From Echinometra lucunter (lineage: Eukaryota; Echinodermata; Echinoidea; Camarodonta; Echinometridae), in assembly GCA_029962745.1 (NCBI GenBank), contig CM057169.1, positions 14,163,193 to 14,227,192 of the forward strand: a stretch of DNA of 64,000 bases. The letters are read 5' to 3'. Shown here piece after piece: positions 21,520-36,079 of the stretch. Every line of letters begins with the position of its first letter. The first letter of the stretch is position 1. The notes beneath the pieces were generated by a model. That model worked only from the letters and a program-made list of their open reading frames with translations. It did not search any database and was not told the DNA's origin. Position numbers and translations under genes: made by a program.

Positions 21520-23657
21520 CTTGGTGCTAATGAATCAAATTCATCAAAGAAGAGGATACATGGTTTGGCACTCATAGCTCTGGTGAACAGATCTCTCACA
21601 GCCTGCTCACTGGCTCCTATGTACTTACTCAGTAACTCAGGACCCTGGAGTAGCAGAAAACATTTCAAAAGGTCAAAAGTTAAGAATCACCTCCAAAGAC
21701 TGAGCTCATTCACTGATCATTAAAATTCCATTCAGACAGGGAGCTTTAAATCATCATCACAATAAGAAGAATTAAAAGAAAATAACTTTACATGGAAATG
21801 AATCAAGAGAAGGAAAAAAATCCACAAAGTACCATACATGTCACAGTTTGCTTGCAAGATCAGAAAATTGGGATTTCAGGAAAGCTCCATTGGGGGAAAA
21901 GGAAACTTCTTCGTTTGCATCCCCCCTCCCTTTTGGGGGAAAAAAAGGTAAAAGGTACCAGGGCACTAAAACAAGGATTATGGCAACCCTGATAAGATTA
22001 ATTTACGTGGTGAGGTCCAACCTCTCTAATAAAAAACCCCACTGTAATGTGTAAATGATTAGAAAAATATTGTTTCAGTGAACCTTATGAAGGGGGGAGG
22101 AGGGTGGAGGGAGGTTCAATAAACATAATTCATGACCCACCCCCTAGTTTGTGCACAAACCCTGGTCTGTCGAAACACATTAAAGAGGTCTGTGTAGGAG
22201 GCTAAAGGATATCAATGGGGATCGTGTACTACAGCTGCTCCAGATCGTGACACAGCCAATAGGACACATGTCCTAGGCTTCTCTCAAGACCCAAATGTAA
22301 TTCAAGAAAGTGTAAATTAGGGTCTGTGCCTGCAGACTACCCCTCCATCCCCATCTCAGGAAGCAAAACTCATAGCACCTTCAACTGCTTTGTTACAGAA
22401 ATGCGCATGACACTTACCTTTATGCTTATGAAGTTCAGTCCACATTCCTTGGCAACGACGCCTCCCAGCAGAGTCTTGCCGGTGCCTGGGGGACCGTACA
22501 GAAGGAGGCCTGATCGCAGTCTGAGAGGGCAGCTCGCAAACAGCTCAGGATACTGCCGATATGAGGGTGGGACCAAAGGAATAAAGGCAGTTACTTCCAA
22601 GATGCTCACGATTCTACTTCCATTTCAGGAGACAAAGATCTTACTCAACCACAATGTATTTCCGTATATACTACCCTATGTGTATATACACTGAGCTTTA
22701 CACATCAAAATTGCCTTGTGTGGGCTGTGTGCGTAAAATCAAACTTACAGAATGTGCTCATAATTTCAAGGATAGCTGCTGTCGTTGTTACCTCATCTTT
22801 CTAGTACTTCTGATGGATTCAAAAAGCACTCGCTGAATAATATTGAGCATTTCGCTGCAGTGCTCTGAATAGGACATGCTATTGAAAGCACACAATTTTT
22901 TTTGTCACGTTGGAATGCTTGGTGTCCTGTTTTTCATTGAAAATTCATATCTTTCTCTGATAACACTTCAGAATATATATGTACAATTCAACAATGGGAC
23001 ATATATTTTTTCCTCAGGAAGTTTCCATTGTTATGACAAATATCTAAAAAGCATGAATGCCATGTGCAAAACAACAGCAGTTTAGGTGTACATGATAACT
23101 AAACCTAAAAAACTCTTTGGATGCGAAGCTCGCACCCCTGCACTATTGGCGGCGTGCGAAGTTTGCATTTCATGCTCAGTCACAGAGCCTATAATATCTA
23201 CACAAAACATACTGCATTCCCCGCAAGTGGCAGCATTCGCTTTTAATTGTTTACGTTCCTTACTTGACTGGCTTTGTGTTAAACATTTACTCTGAAACTT
23301 TGGGTATTGGAAAATAATTAAAATGAATAAAATAATTCAGCACACAGGAGTTCACGACCCAGTGCACAAAGAGTTAATTTCTACTACAGCCACAATACAG
23401 CCTTGACTCACGACCATGAAGAGGGGTCAAAGCTAATTTGATTACAGAGTATGGAAAACACACCTTGGCTGGAAGCTCTAGAGTCTCTATCAGATCCTGC
23501 TTGACTCCCTTCAGCCCACCTACATCCTCCCAGCCCAACTCCCCTGCACTGTGAAGTGGAACATCCCTAAGGGCTGCAGGAGAGTAGTGGTGTAACGCAG
23601 CCTCAAAGTCTTCCTGGCACAGTAGAATCTCACTGGAGGGGTGATCACCATCAGGTC
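21520..23657 (-). CDS. pex1: PEX1 exons 12-14: start of the D2 ATPase module
   Basis: Exon 12 encodes [20 protein letters not shown], the typical entry to D2. Exon 13 holds the D2 Walker A GPPGTGKT in [20 protein letters not shown]. Exon 14 holds the pore-loop and Walker B region, [16 protein letters not shown] and [14 protein letters not shown]. The donor at 21519 is followed within ten bases by the N gap. In the human protein this is followed by [20 protein letters not shown], which contains part of the second region of homology; no equivalent is seen anywhere between 1 and 21010. Confidence 0.93.
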
Positions 23658-26600
23658 CTGAGAGGGATATAATATAATAATAATATGCCGATCTTGTATA
23701 GCGCATATCACATCATAACATCTCTATGCACTTCCAAAGGACTTTGGATATCATTACCCAGGCTTTAGCTCAAGCAACCTTAGTGCTTTGAGCATTCAAG
23801 GAATAAATCCTATCAGGTACCCATTTACTACACCTGGGTCGAGTGTGGCAAATGTAGATTGATGTCTTGCCAAAGGATTATAAATACACAAGTGACAATT
23901 AGGCTAATTGTTAATAATGAAACACTGATCAGAGGAACCTGCTGGCCATAAAATCTGTATATTTGCATGAACAACATCTTCTTTAGATCAAGATGTTTCT
24001 AAGTCAAGTAAAGTATATTCATCCATGATATTGTCAAGCTCCATAATACAAAGTTATATATCATCTTTGAAACAAAGGTTTTAAACTCAATCCAGTGGTG
24101 CTCATTAATCGCGTACTTTCAATAACATGACAAAATTAATAACTGGATAAACATAGAATGAAAGAAACACTGTGATGTTACAATGCTTTAAACTGATTGC
24201 TCTGTTATCTCACAAATATTTAAAATCTCCAGATGCCTAAATCAAAACAGCACAAGCAGAACAACACCATATTTGGACATATGACATGACTGATATTACT
24301 ATCATATTCCCAAAGACTGATAAATACCTTCTTCATGTCTTATATGAAAGAGGTGTCTTCATCAATCGAGGGGGGGGGGGAAGTAACTAAGATCAAAAAA
24401 TTCTTCCAATTTCTATTCCTATTTGTGGTTAGAATTAACCTATTCGTGACAGAGGTCCACATTTTATGGTTTGGCCTAATATCTTTTGATGCAAAGTCTT
24501 AGAAATCACACCAAATACATGAGCAGAAAGAGCAAAAAATTCGACACAAACTGTGCCCATTTTGGTTACGTCAATATTCGTTGTTTGATGCTGAAAAATT
24601 TTTTGAAGGAAAATAAGCGTTAAAATCCTTAAATTGGCAATGTGATAGGTTTAAAATCACCGTTTTCCCCTGCAAATTGGCAACTTTTTGACTTCTCTTC
24701 ATAATTTTTATTAATTTATATTCATTTCAGATACATGACGTTTTTTAAGAAAAATGTAGCAAGAAAATAAAATGTTGGTGTTGCCAATTTGAAGAATAAA
24801 AGCTGATCAAATTAGGCTTTAAATAATTCCTGTCACGAATGGGTTAAGAGTTTGTATAAACTCTAGATTAATTAGTTTAGTTTCTCTTATTCATGACTGC
24901 TCAATTCAGAAATACTATCTCACCACTGATGCGAATTCCACTAAGCCCTTGGGCTATCTCTCTTGAGCTCCCAGCATGCACTGCCCTCTCTGTTACAGTC
25001 ACAAGGTCAGAGGCCACAAAGCCATCCATCCTGCCGCTCAGCAAGTTAGTATCGACCTGGGTCAAAGTTTGAAGGTCAATCTCCACTTTAGAGTGGATGA
25101 CAGAGGTGAGGAGGGATGCCCTGTCAGACTGTAAGAGTAGAAGAATAATAATCACAATGATATTACATTATCAATACTGTAGAAAAAACAAACAAACATA
25201 ACATACCCCAAACCCTCAGTTTGCACTGCAACTACAAATACAGACATGCAGATGTACCACTACATTTTCTCCCAGTGCTTTGTCATAAACAAATGCAATC
25301 TTAAGTAATACATCATCATCATCATTAAATTAAATTAAATTAAATTCATTTATTTCCATCAGTAGTTTAAAAATACGTATAGACAAAGTATAAAAGCATA
25401 AGATAGAGGAGACAGCAAGAAAAGCAAAAGCTTTATGAACAGCTGCCACCTTGAGTATCAAAATATGATAACATATGATGGACATAGATGTAGGTGGGCA
25501 AAATTGACCGGATATCATACAAGAAGTTATTTTCAAAAAACAACAACAAATACAATAAAAGTTAAACAATCAGGACAAGCCCAACACAGACAAGGTATAA
25601 TGCCAAAAAAAGAGCCTAATACTGCTTCAGTAAATATGACTTACAGTTACGCTTAAGTAAATTTAAAGATGGATTTGTCTTTATAGCTGGGTGTAATTCA
25701 TTCCAGATCTTGGATCCCCTATAAAATACACTTGTTAGACGTACATTAGTTCTATTTAAAGGCAAGTGGTAATCAGAAGAGCTTCGAGTACTATCATCAT
25801 CATCATCGACATCATCATCAACATCATCATCACTTTGAAAAGAGGTTAAATATGCTCAGTCGTGGGCTTTCATGGGGAATTTGAAACCATGGGTGCTTAT
25901 CCAGTAACAGGTGTTGTCCATCACTTTGAGTTTTATGACCAACAGACCTTACGTAATGCTCTGTATATTCCACCCTTTGTCCCATATGGCAAAGTCATTA
26001 TCTCATTTTCCCTGGCCCGGGAATGCCCGAAGCAGGCCGAAGAATGTTTATGGTGGGACAGCTTGTTTTGCTGTGCTCCAAAAATGTAGCTCTTTGACAG
26101 GTATTTCCAGTGCTTGCCACAAAAATCTGGTGTCAGCAAATTATGATTCACTCCCCATGAAAGCCCACGACTGAATGTCTTAAGCATGGATACCAGAGAT
26201 TTGTGGATGGACTACTTGGAGGAGCTCTGACTCTGTCATTGTTACCATCATCATCATAATAATTCTTCATCACCACCATCATCATCATCTAAATCATCTA
26301 AATCATCTAAATCATCATTATTCAACTTATGCCATCCTCCCCCTCCTCCTCCTTTACATGTATATAAACATAGCCACCACCATTATCATCATTTACCATC
26401 CATCACATACCTGTACACTCATTTTAAATTTTCGATTAATATATTATTATCACAATCAATAATAAGCAGATTGCTCACCTTTGAGAGTGGACTGATCTCT
26501 AAGCAAGATTGGAAGAGATGAAGCCCTCTGGAAGACAGAAGAGACTGGTGGATAGATTTCTTGGAGGAGCAGGTTGCCAAAAGAGCAATGCGGCTTCTCT

Positions 26601-29600
26601 CATTGATTTCATTGGTAACTAAGTCCTTAAGAACTGGATGGATGCAAAGAAAACAGCAACAACAAAACATATCAATTCATTATTTTGTAACAAGTAATAA
26701 AACTGCACTTACTGTAGTGGACCATGTGCTAAAGACATTGGTTAACATTGTTATGATTTTAAAAAATCTTGTTTTGTTACTTGAAAATGGGATAAACATA
26801 AGAGTTATAGTGTAAAAATACCAGTCTGAAAGTTTCAAAGTATAATATCCACAGGAAGTATTTTTAAATATCAAACATGTGAACCACTGTTTGAAAAATA
26901 TACAAGGTCGGTTGCACAGAACAGACATAAGGAGTGCGCATGCGCGTATGACTCACCTTACCGTACTGTGTGTATTGGCGTATCACGCAGCGGGAGGCAC
27001 ATAACAGCATTTCCAAATTCAAGCAAAGTGGTCCTCTTAGTGATTGTCTCGTGAGACGAAGGATAATAAAATCGCCGTTTGCGTCTAACTTACACTTTTT
27101 CATTCCAAATTATGGTTGGTTTCAGGGTTTTTGAGTACAAATACAAGTACTCATACACATGTTTCATCTTAGTTTGAGAATTTTTTTTAAATCAGCTACT
27201 CACAAAGTTAGCCAATGCCTTTAAAGATAAACTGGAGTTCAGATCATGCAATCATAATGTGGAAGAAACTGTTCCAAAGCAACTGGGACAGTTAGATTAT
27301 TTGTATATACACACAGGTGTCAAGTGTAAGATTTGGAGATTATTGAATTGATAAGAAATTCACATTCTTTCCCCCAAAGGCACTTGCACTGCACAAAGAA
27401 ATGAGTATATGGGACCACACATAAATCTGCCACGAATGTTACCCCCAAACTTTTCAGCTTTTTCTTGTCATATTTCCAATATGGAGGCATTTGAAGAGCA
27501 ATCCTTTCTAGGACACATTTTTACTATAATATTCATCCTAACTGACATGGAAAGAATGAGAAAGCTTACAAATTATTTTTCACCTTTCCCAAAACTCGAG
27601 CTTTTCTTAAAGCACCTGCTTCCCTTTGCACATTATGGTTTGTTCACATATGCAGCAGTAAATTGCTTAAAAAAGAAGTGGGGTTTCTAAAAGCATACTG
27701 CATGTCATATTTCTATATCTAATAACACACAGATAAGTGAGTATGCATATAGCACTTGCAGTCACTTTGAGCAAGGAAAAAAAAATCTTTGTAAAGTGGT
27801 TTTCAGCTATCCTTTACAAACAAATCCTCCTCATACCTTGTGCAAGCCGTAAATTGTACGTGGCTTCTGGTCCCATCTCCTGCTCTGGTCCTAGTGGTGC
27901 TGCAGTCACATGATCTAGATCGTCCAATAAGATGACAGAAGGTTGACGCCAAGCCGCCTCATCGAAGGCCTCCTCCCAGATCTTCCTAATGGCTTCAACT
28001 CCTTTTCCTGGATATCAAGAACATTTGTCAAAATTCAACTTTATTTTTGGTCTAAAATAGTAAGACACATCAAAATTCATGCATAAATCTCTTGTTTTAT
28101 GTAAGAAGTTTTACATCTATAAACCAAAGTTTGGAGGTTCCTCATTTGTCTTTGAAACATTTTTCCATTTGGTTAAAATAAAAAGTAATGTAGAATACAA
28201 AATTGCTGAAGGGAAGTGTAAGCTACACATTCGTTTTGAGAAATGAATGACAAATTGATTTCTGAATATTTTCACAGTATGCGGTAAGATTTTGAATGTC
28301 TTATCTCCAGATAAAAATTGTTTTTATCTAAACCTAATTGTAAAGTTAAAGTTTTTCTCAATTTTTTATTTGTTGCCTCTTAAATTGTTTGGCAGTTTTA
28401 AAATAAAGACACAAAGAAAAAAAAATCAACAACTTATTTTTACAAATTTCAGCAACAATTCACACATCATTCTAAAATAAATATTGTCAAAAAAAAAAAA
28501 AAAAAGGTTTCAGCTCTATGAACAGTTAATGTAAAAATGAAAAGGAAACATGATCTGTCACATTTTAGAATTTTTGTTACTGAGTCTTAAGATACCCTTG
28601 TGCCATGAGCAGCCACAAGCTGGTAAATGCAAATCAGAATAGCATTTTTTATGTTATAAGTATGCAAACACCTTAAACCCTTACTATCACATTCATTCCA
28701 AAAGAATGTAGTGTTAGCCTGACATAATAAAGCAGGTTTTATAAACAGACATTTCGATCTGCAAAGTGCAAAATTACTGCACAGATAAAAAAGTGTGAAA
28801 AACACTTACAAGATGGTGCTAAAATCTCTTATTTCCAAAGTTTGGATGAAAATTACTGGATAATTTAGTTTGTATAGACAAATGCGGTTTCAGAACACTG
28901 TAGTTTATGTCAGCCATAACAGGGGGGCTTCCAAAAGAGAAGAAAAGGTGATTCAATGGGTTATGCTATGAGTCAGGTGCGTTGAGATGTTATAGCTTTT
29001 GTTAGCTATGCTTGAAGCCCCACATTTAAGAATTAGCATAAAAACAGCACCCAACCTGAACAGGTTTATAACATGTGACAAAAAAAAGAAAAAAAAAAAA
29101 AAAAAAAAAAGGAAGAAAGAAAAAGTCATTTTTTTGTAAACTAGGAGGGGAACCCAGTCATTTCCAAGTGTCAAGAAGGAGAAATTTGTAAATATCCTTC
29201 TATATTTGCTAGAGCCTACCTTTCAGGGCATGGCACTCCACCACCTTGACATAGGCCAAAAGGGGCCACTCAGATGCCTCTTGACACACTGCCTTGGCCA
29301 CAGTGGTCTTCCCAGAGCCCTGCCCACCACAGATCAACACTCCACCATGTCGTTGACCAGGGACTGACGCACACAGCTGACGACCTAGAGGTCGAGAGGT
29401 CAGGGTTGCAGTGATATGCTCTAAGGCTTCACTCCCAAGACTTGACATTGGGCTATGGATAGAAATTGGAATCAAAGAAGTTTTATACTTCACATCAAAT
29501 AAATCATTACACCTGCACGAATAAGTACAAATACATGTCTTCAGCTACATGCTCCCCACCCGAAAATTTTCATGTGATGACCTTTGACCCGGTGTTATAT

Positions 29601-32600
29601 CCAGAGGGTGCTTGGTAAAGAGAAAGACATAACCTCCTTCTCATGTGGTAATACCAAAAATCATATTTAAGTAAAATCAAATCCTTACTGGCACATAATG
29701 CACATATGAATGAACACCAAAAGGAGAAACATATATGTATGGAAAAGTTCAGTTAATTTCTTCAAAGCTTTGGGAATTAATAATTCAAATTACATTTAGA
29801 TTTAATTAACAATATTTTCTAATTCATATGCTAAAAAGACATTGAACAATTATGCTCTGACTGAAAACTGTAATGTATTCTTATGACTTGTAAAAAAAAA
29901 AAGAAGATAAAAATGAATAAGTCTACATCATTTTGCATTATCATATTAGAAGCAAAACCTAAAAAGAAATTCATTGCTCACTAGTGAAAATACTGTGAAA
30001 GATATCATCTTACCCTAACTCTCTGAGTCTGAACCCCTTAGTGATTTCATCCAACTCATCAACGCTCCTTGCAGGAAGCTCCCTAGCTGGTCCTTCAGTC
30101 TTCTTCTCCTTCTTCTGCTTAGGGCCAAGGGCAGTATCTACCTTACGCGTCACAAAGGGATGTAGAAGATAGTAGGATTCCACTGTAGATTCCTTCACAT
30201 CATGATTGACTGATAAAATGAATTCCCCTGTAAAGTCTGGGAGCCAGGAAGGAAAAAGAAATGAAGAGAACAATTGGTTGATTATGAATATGTACGATAC
30301 GCCTCTTCACATCATTTACCCTCCAATTGGCCATCCCCCTCTCCCGACCATCTCTCACTCTCTTCCGCAGACTCAAGGTTCTACGTTGAACTTGTATTTT
30401 GTAGAAGAATACTCCGACCATGAAGAGTCTCACATTCTATATACATGATGTGTCTTTTGCACAAATGCCCACAGAAGGCAAATTCTAGCTCAGTTTTGGG
30501 CCAGCTGGCTAGCAAAAGACCTCAAACTTACAGTACAAACCATGTTTTGCCAATTTGTTTTCACAAGATCATTAGGACCTAAAATTTCTTTTTTTTGATA
30601 TGTATATTTTGTATCCATTATTTTTGTATATAATTTTGATCTTTGTATATTTTCTTATTGATTCTGAATAAAAACAAACAAACAAACAAACAACAAATTG
30701 TGCTCAACAGGTAAAGGGACCCCTCATGTAAATCCTCTACAACACATCAACAACAATCTGAGAATTAACATGCTGAAACATACCCGGTGTGATTGGGAAG
30801 CTAAGAAGATTTCCACATTGCACAATGGGTATAGGGGATATCATGCAGCTAACGCAGGTCAGCCATTGACTGAAGGCTCGTAGAATCATTGTCTCATTCA
30901 TACTTTCCTTCTGTAAAGAGATTCAGAGAAAGTGGTCAAACTCAACATATCACACATATTAAAAATCAGGATTGTCCATTGCAAATATCCTTTAAAGGTT
31001 TTCATGGTGGTAGAACGTATAGCAGTAGACGGCTTCATGGTACACCGGAAATGAGTGTGGTCCTGAAAAGCACCTTCTGAGGAGAGTAAGAACATGCTTA
31101 TTGAAACATCGAGAGCAAGTGGGTCCTTTACAGCACAACGCTCATTTCCAAGGAAGAATACATGGTGCACAGTGAAGCCTTCTACTGCCGATAATCCAGC
31201 ATTCAGAGCAAACAATAAAATAAAAAGAGATAAATTATTGCTAATAAATAGATCAAATCATTCAATATTCAGTTAGAAGATGGCTCTTAGTGCTCTTAAT
31301 GCATGATGCCATGCTTTGCTTACTTCTACAACAGAAAAATTACAGAAATATTATTGCTGATAAATAGATCCAATTCAATATTCAGTTGGGATATGGCTCT
31401 TCTACAATATAGCTCTTGTCACATCATTTCATGCTTTGCTCCACTGTGAAGTAAATTTTTCTACAAAACAGTGATGATAAAACTGGAATCTTTGAATTTT
31501 ATATCCCGCAGTGTATATATTTTTCTAAAAAAGTGCATCCCTTTCACACAGCGCAGAACAAGGCTGAATGCAAAAATAAGTTAGGGCATTTTTCATCTTA
31601 AGAAGTCAAAAATTTGTCATCTTACCAAGTCAAAAAGAGGAGCAAGGATCATGCTCTGGATGGGCGAGGGTGGAGTGACAACTGGTTTGAGCTGGACCCC
31701 GGCGGATAGCTCCAGTCCCATCTGCCTCCTGAGGATATCCGGAATCTGGATGTACCACTGGGTGGGTTTGTCCTGGAAGACGGTAGAGGAATAGGGGTTG
31801 AGGGAGTCTTTCTTGCAGTGGGACTTGAGCTCGTGGCAATGGACAATGATCCTTACGATGCAGGATGTCTTTCCGTCTCTTTTTTCTGCAGTTTCCTCAG
31901 TATTAATCTGAGGCTCACTGTTCATGTCAGGAGTATTATTTGCATTGCTTGCTTGCGTAAGAGTTGCGTTGTTCTGCTCCTTTTTTGCTTCTTGCAGAAG
32001 CTTCCGTTTTAGTTCTTCATTGCGCTCTTTGGGAGATGGCTGCTTGGTCATTGTGGCAAGGAAGGTGACATATTCTGAAGGAGGTGTACTTCTCTCTTCC
32101 TCTGTGTTGGCTGCATACTGCCATAGGAACTCAGAGTCCCCTACTGAGCTTAGGTAGACAGTGGTGGGTTGCATGAGGTGGGACAGAGAGTCTGCTTGAC
32201 CTGGTAAGGTGGGGCTTTCGACTGACTTGACACCAAATGGTTCACGAGGTTTCACTACATGAGAATTCAAGGACATCTGTCTTGTGAATCTATTGCTTGT
32301 CTTTCTGAGGGATCTATCAGGAGAGGTATCTTCCTTTTTGGTGTCCTCGGAGACTTCACTGCTTGTGCTGGTCGACCCATCCCGATGCCTCCTGGAGGTC
32401 TTCAGGCTTCTCCTATGATTGAACATGGGTTGGACCCTTGCAACGATACGAACATCTTTCCAGAACTCTGCTGCCATCTTACGTCTGGCATCTTCCTCAT
32501 TCGCACAGTCCTGTCTTACTCGGTCGGCATCTGCCTCTCTTGACACAAACGACAGCAGCTTCCGCCAGATCTTATATGACCAAGGAATAGCCCCCTCTAT

Positions 32601-35600
32601 ATCAACAGGGTTGACCTCCCAGGGCATGCTGGGAAGGTTGGTCTCTCCTTCCTCTAGTTTGGAGGCATGGGTTGTTTCATGACTCCATCCATGGTGTTCA
32701 AAACAGCTTGAAAGCGAGCTCATGGAGTCAAAATCGCTGATGTAACCAGACACAGAACTGTTTCCGCTCATCTCGGACGAGGAACTGGCGGAGCCTGAAT
32801 CAGATCGACTTTTGGTCTGTAATAACCCTTGTCCTGGATGGATGTCCTGTCTTGAAGGAGTTGATTGGACGGACTGTGGAAGACGATTCTTGGGGGTAAT
32901 GATCAGCTCGGTGTTCTGCTCCAAACGGACACACGGGGCTTCAGGTTCTGTAGAAGCTATAAGATCAATATTAATGAAAAGATTATTCCATGCTGGACTA
33001 AACTATGAATAATTCATAAAGGCCAGTAATAGCAAGGATTACATTTGCTGAATTCAACATGCTGACAAATTTACATATATATATCCTACCACCACACTAT
33101 TTCACCAAGCCATTTCTAAGAGGATCTTTGTAAGTACAAAGTGTTCAGTATCTACAGCACATTTTTAAGTGAACATCTTCTTCAGAAAAAAATTTGTGTT
33201 TATGAAATTATTTCAATACAGAACAAATGGAGAGAGTAGCTCATTTGTGTATAATCAATTACAATTTCAAAACTCTGTTATCTTTTCTATTCCTGCTTTG
33301 AGTAACCTCAATCCTTAAGCCTCTCTTTATTTATGCATTTTAATAATTTTTCAATCACATAAGATTGCAGTATTTACAAGTTGTTGGTAATATCTTGACA
33401 ATAACAATAAATATTATACCAAATAATATCTAAAAAAGGGGGGACAAGAAAATTAAACAAACCCAGAACAGTAAAAAGAACCAGCTTTTTTCATTTCTAC
33501 GCAATTGTTTACTCTACATAAATAACAAGTTTCCTTCAGAAAAAGTTCATATTTCAACAGATGCTATGCTTGTTTACCAATTTTGATGAAGATGCACAAC
33601 TTATCTATCCAGACCGGGAGAACCTGCCCCGTCCAGATTACTCGAACTTGGTCCAAGAGGTGGGTTTCAATGTACGATGAATTCAACTCCTAGCAATGGT
33701 AAAGAGGAGAAATGAGAATCCATGAAACATATTCCAGCAATAATTGCTCCTACATCAATGTCGTACACTAACACAATATGGAACTTTGACCCTGGATCAC
33801 AAGTTATGCCAAACCTAATCCTAAGCCTGACCTAAAACTCTATTGCATCATTGTCCATAAATGTGTACCTTTTATCTACAGAAGAGCTGCCAATCTTCAG
33901 GAACAAAAATTAATACTCAGAAATTAATTCATAAACATTTTACCAGTGTTATAATCCAAACAAACCATCAGAAACTGGATGAAATATCCATGAAAACAAA
34001 TCTTGTAATCGATGCCCGAAATAAATCCAAAATTCAACAATCTGTTTGTGTTCACCATTTCTACGAAAGAGAAATTGAACGGCAACTTGCAGCAGCACAC
34101 TATAGCTTTAATGGTCCCCCTATCAACCCACTGGTGAAACCCTGGGGAAATATTCACAAAGCTTTGTAAAGTGTTACTTCATGCACAACAGCTTTTGTGT
34201 GCACATTCTTTCTAATTCAGGGCTTCAATACATGTACATGCAGCATAACCTATGAAGATACCCTTTTTGTCACCTTTTTTTTTAATTACTTCAATATCCC
34301 TGTGAATTCGTACTTTTTGGATGCGTTTTCATATTTTCTTATTCCCTTCGGATTTTCGTAACAAATACAAATTTTTGGTAATGGTTGGCAGTTCTGCTAC
34401 AGGTATGATGAAACAAAGCCTGCAGCATATGTCTGGTCACCAGAAATAGAGCAACCATGGACACACGAAAGAGATTCAGGACAAAAAAAGGGTACACTGC
34501 TGTTGTGCAATGCTTCTACATTTGTGTCTCTATATACTCCATTTTTATCTTATTTTCTCTTCTTCAGTATCAAAGGTGTATTCTTCCACCAAAAATACCC
34601 TGGAAATTACATAATTTCCATTCATATACGGCAGTAACAAAAAGCAAACAACCAAATATTGTCCCTTCATATTTTTACACATTTTTACACACAAAACAAG
34701 GGCATCATCAATTTCTGATTATTTCCTAAACATAAATAGAGAGCATTACTGCATGGTATTTGATTAAAGGCTCAAAGTTGCCTTTGTGTAATCTACATGC
34801 TACCCTGAATAATAAAGCTGCAAATAAATAAATAAATACATAAATATACAAATAAATAAAGAAATGAATGAATGAATAACTAAGTAAACACATACATCAA
34901 CAAATTAATAAACAAATAAATTAAAAAATAAAGAAAGAAAGAAATAAACTTAAAACTTGCTACTAATGTTTAAGACCAGATTAAAAAGTACATGAGAGAA
35001 ATGGTGATATCACTCACCAGTATTTCCCAGTCATCTACAGAAGCAGGTTCTACAGCCACTTTATAGCAAGACCAGACAGATGTTACTGGTTTCATCAGGA
35101 CCTAAAAAGGAATGGCAAGGGTATAAAACTATGAAGCACAGGCAGATTTTTCATTTTGTTCTCTTTTTTTTTTGGAGGGGGGGGGGGGGGGGGGGAGTGC
35201 CAATTGCTTGTGCCCGTGCTGGGCCTGCTCCCCCTTCAAAACCCGATCATGCATACCTTGCATACCCAAAGATATACCTGTCCCTTCTTACTGTGTTCTT
35301 TTGTGCCCCTAATTGTGTTTCCTGCACCCATCATATTTTCCAGCCCCTACGGCACCTACATAATGGAGTACCTTTGACCTTTTGCTCAGAACAGATTCTT
35401 ATGAGTAAATCGTGACCATGACATGTAACAATATTTCTTCATAATTCATGTGTCTTTCATCATAGGTTTTCAGTCTTTTTACCCCTTTTAATATATACTC
35501 ATATACATCTTCAGCATGTGCAAATTTTTCTTTCCTTTCTTATAAAAAACAAGAGCCATCACAAACTGACCTCTTGCCCATGTCTGAGACCGAGTTTATT

Positions 35601-36047
35601 GCCCAGAAGGCCGTTCATCTGGAGGGAGACATCACTGTTACTAGCACCTAACGAAGCTCTGCTGATCTCCCCTGACCAGGAGAGGTATCCCTTACCGCTA
35701 TCCCCCCACTGCAGCTCAAAGGCAGACACCTACATGAGGCAATATGAACAGAGATAGAATGATAAGATAAATAACGAAGCTCTGCTGATCTCCCCAGACC
35801 AGGAGAGGTATCCATTGCCGCTATCCCTCCCCTGCAGCTCAAAGGCAGACACCTACATAAGGTAATATGAACAGAGATAGAATAATAAGAAAAACAACGA
35901 AGCTCTGCTGATCTCTTATGCCCAGGAGAGGTATCCCTTGCCGCTATCCCCCCATTGCAGCTCAAAGGCTAACACTTACATGTACATGAGGCAATATGAA
36001 CAGAGATAGAATAAGATATACAAATAAATTGATCAATAAACAAAAAA

Positions 36048-36079
<32 letters not shown>

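Noticed and set aside
25330..25760. Possible retroelement 3' end in PEX1
   Set aside because: The wording is suggestive (ATTAAATTAAATTCATTTATT, ATTCATTCCAGATCTTGGAT), but no frame, boundary or second close copy in the window supports a firm call.
30898..31215. 105-residue minus-strand frame in PEX1 intron 5
   Set aside because: It runs through imperfect inverted repeats, shows no PEX1 similarity, and has no splice sites in a phase that would join exons 5 and 7.
35650..36018. CRISPR-like array or an independent gene of repeated [13 protein letters not shown] units
   Set aside because: There are only three copies, with no spacers of constant length. The units are copies of PEX1 exon 2 read in the wrong frame, in an animal gene.
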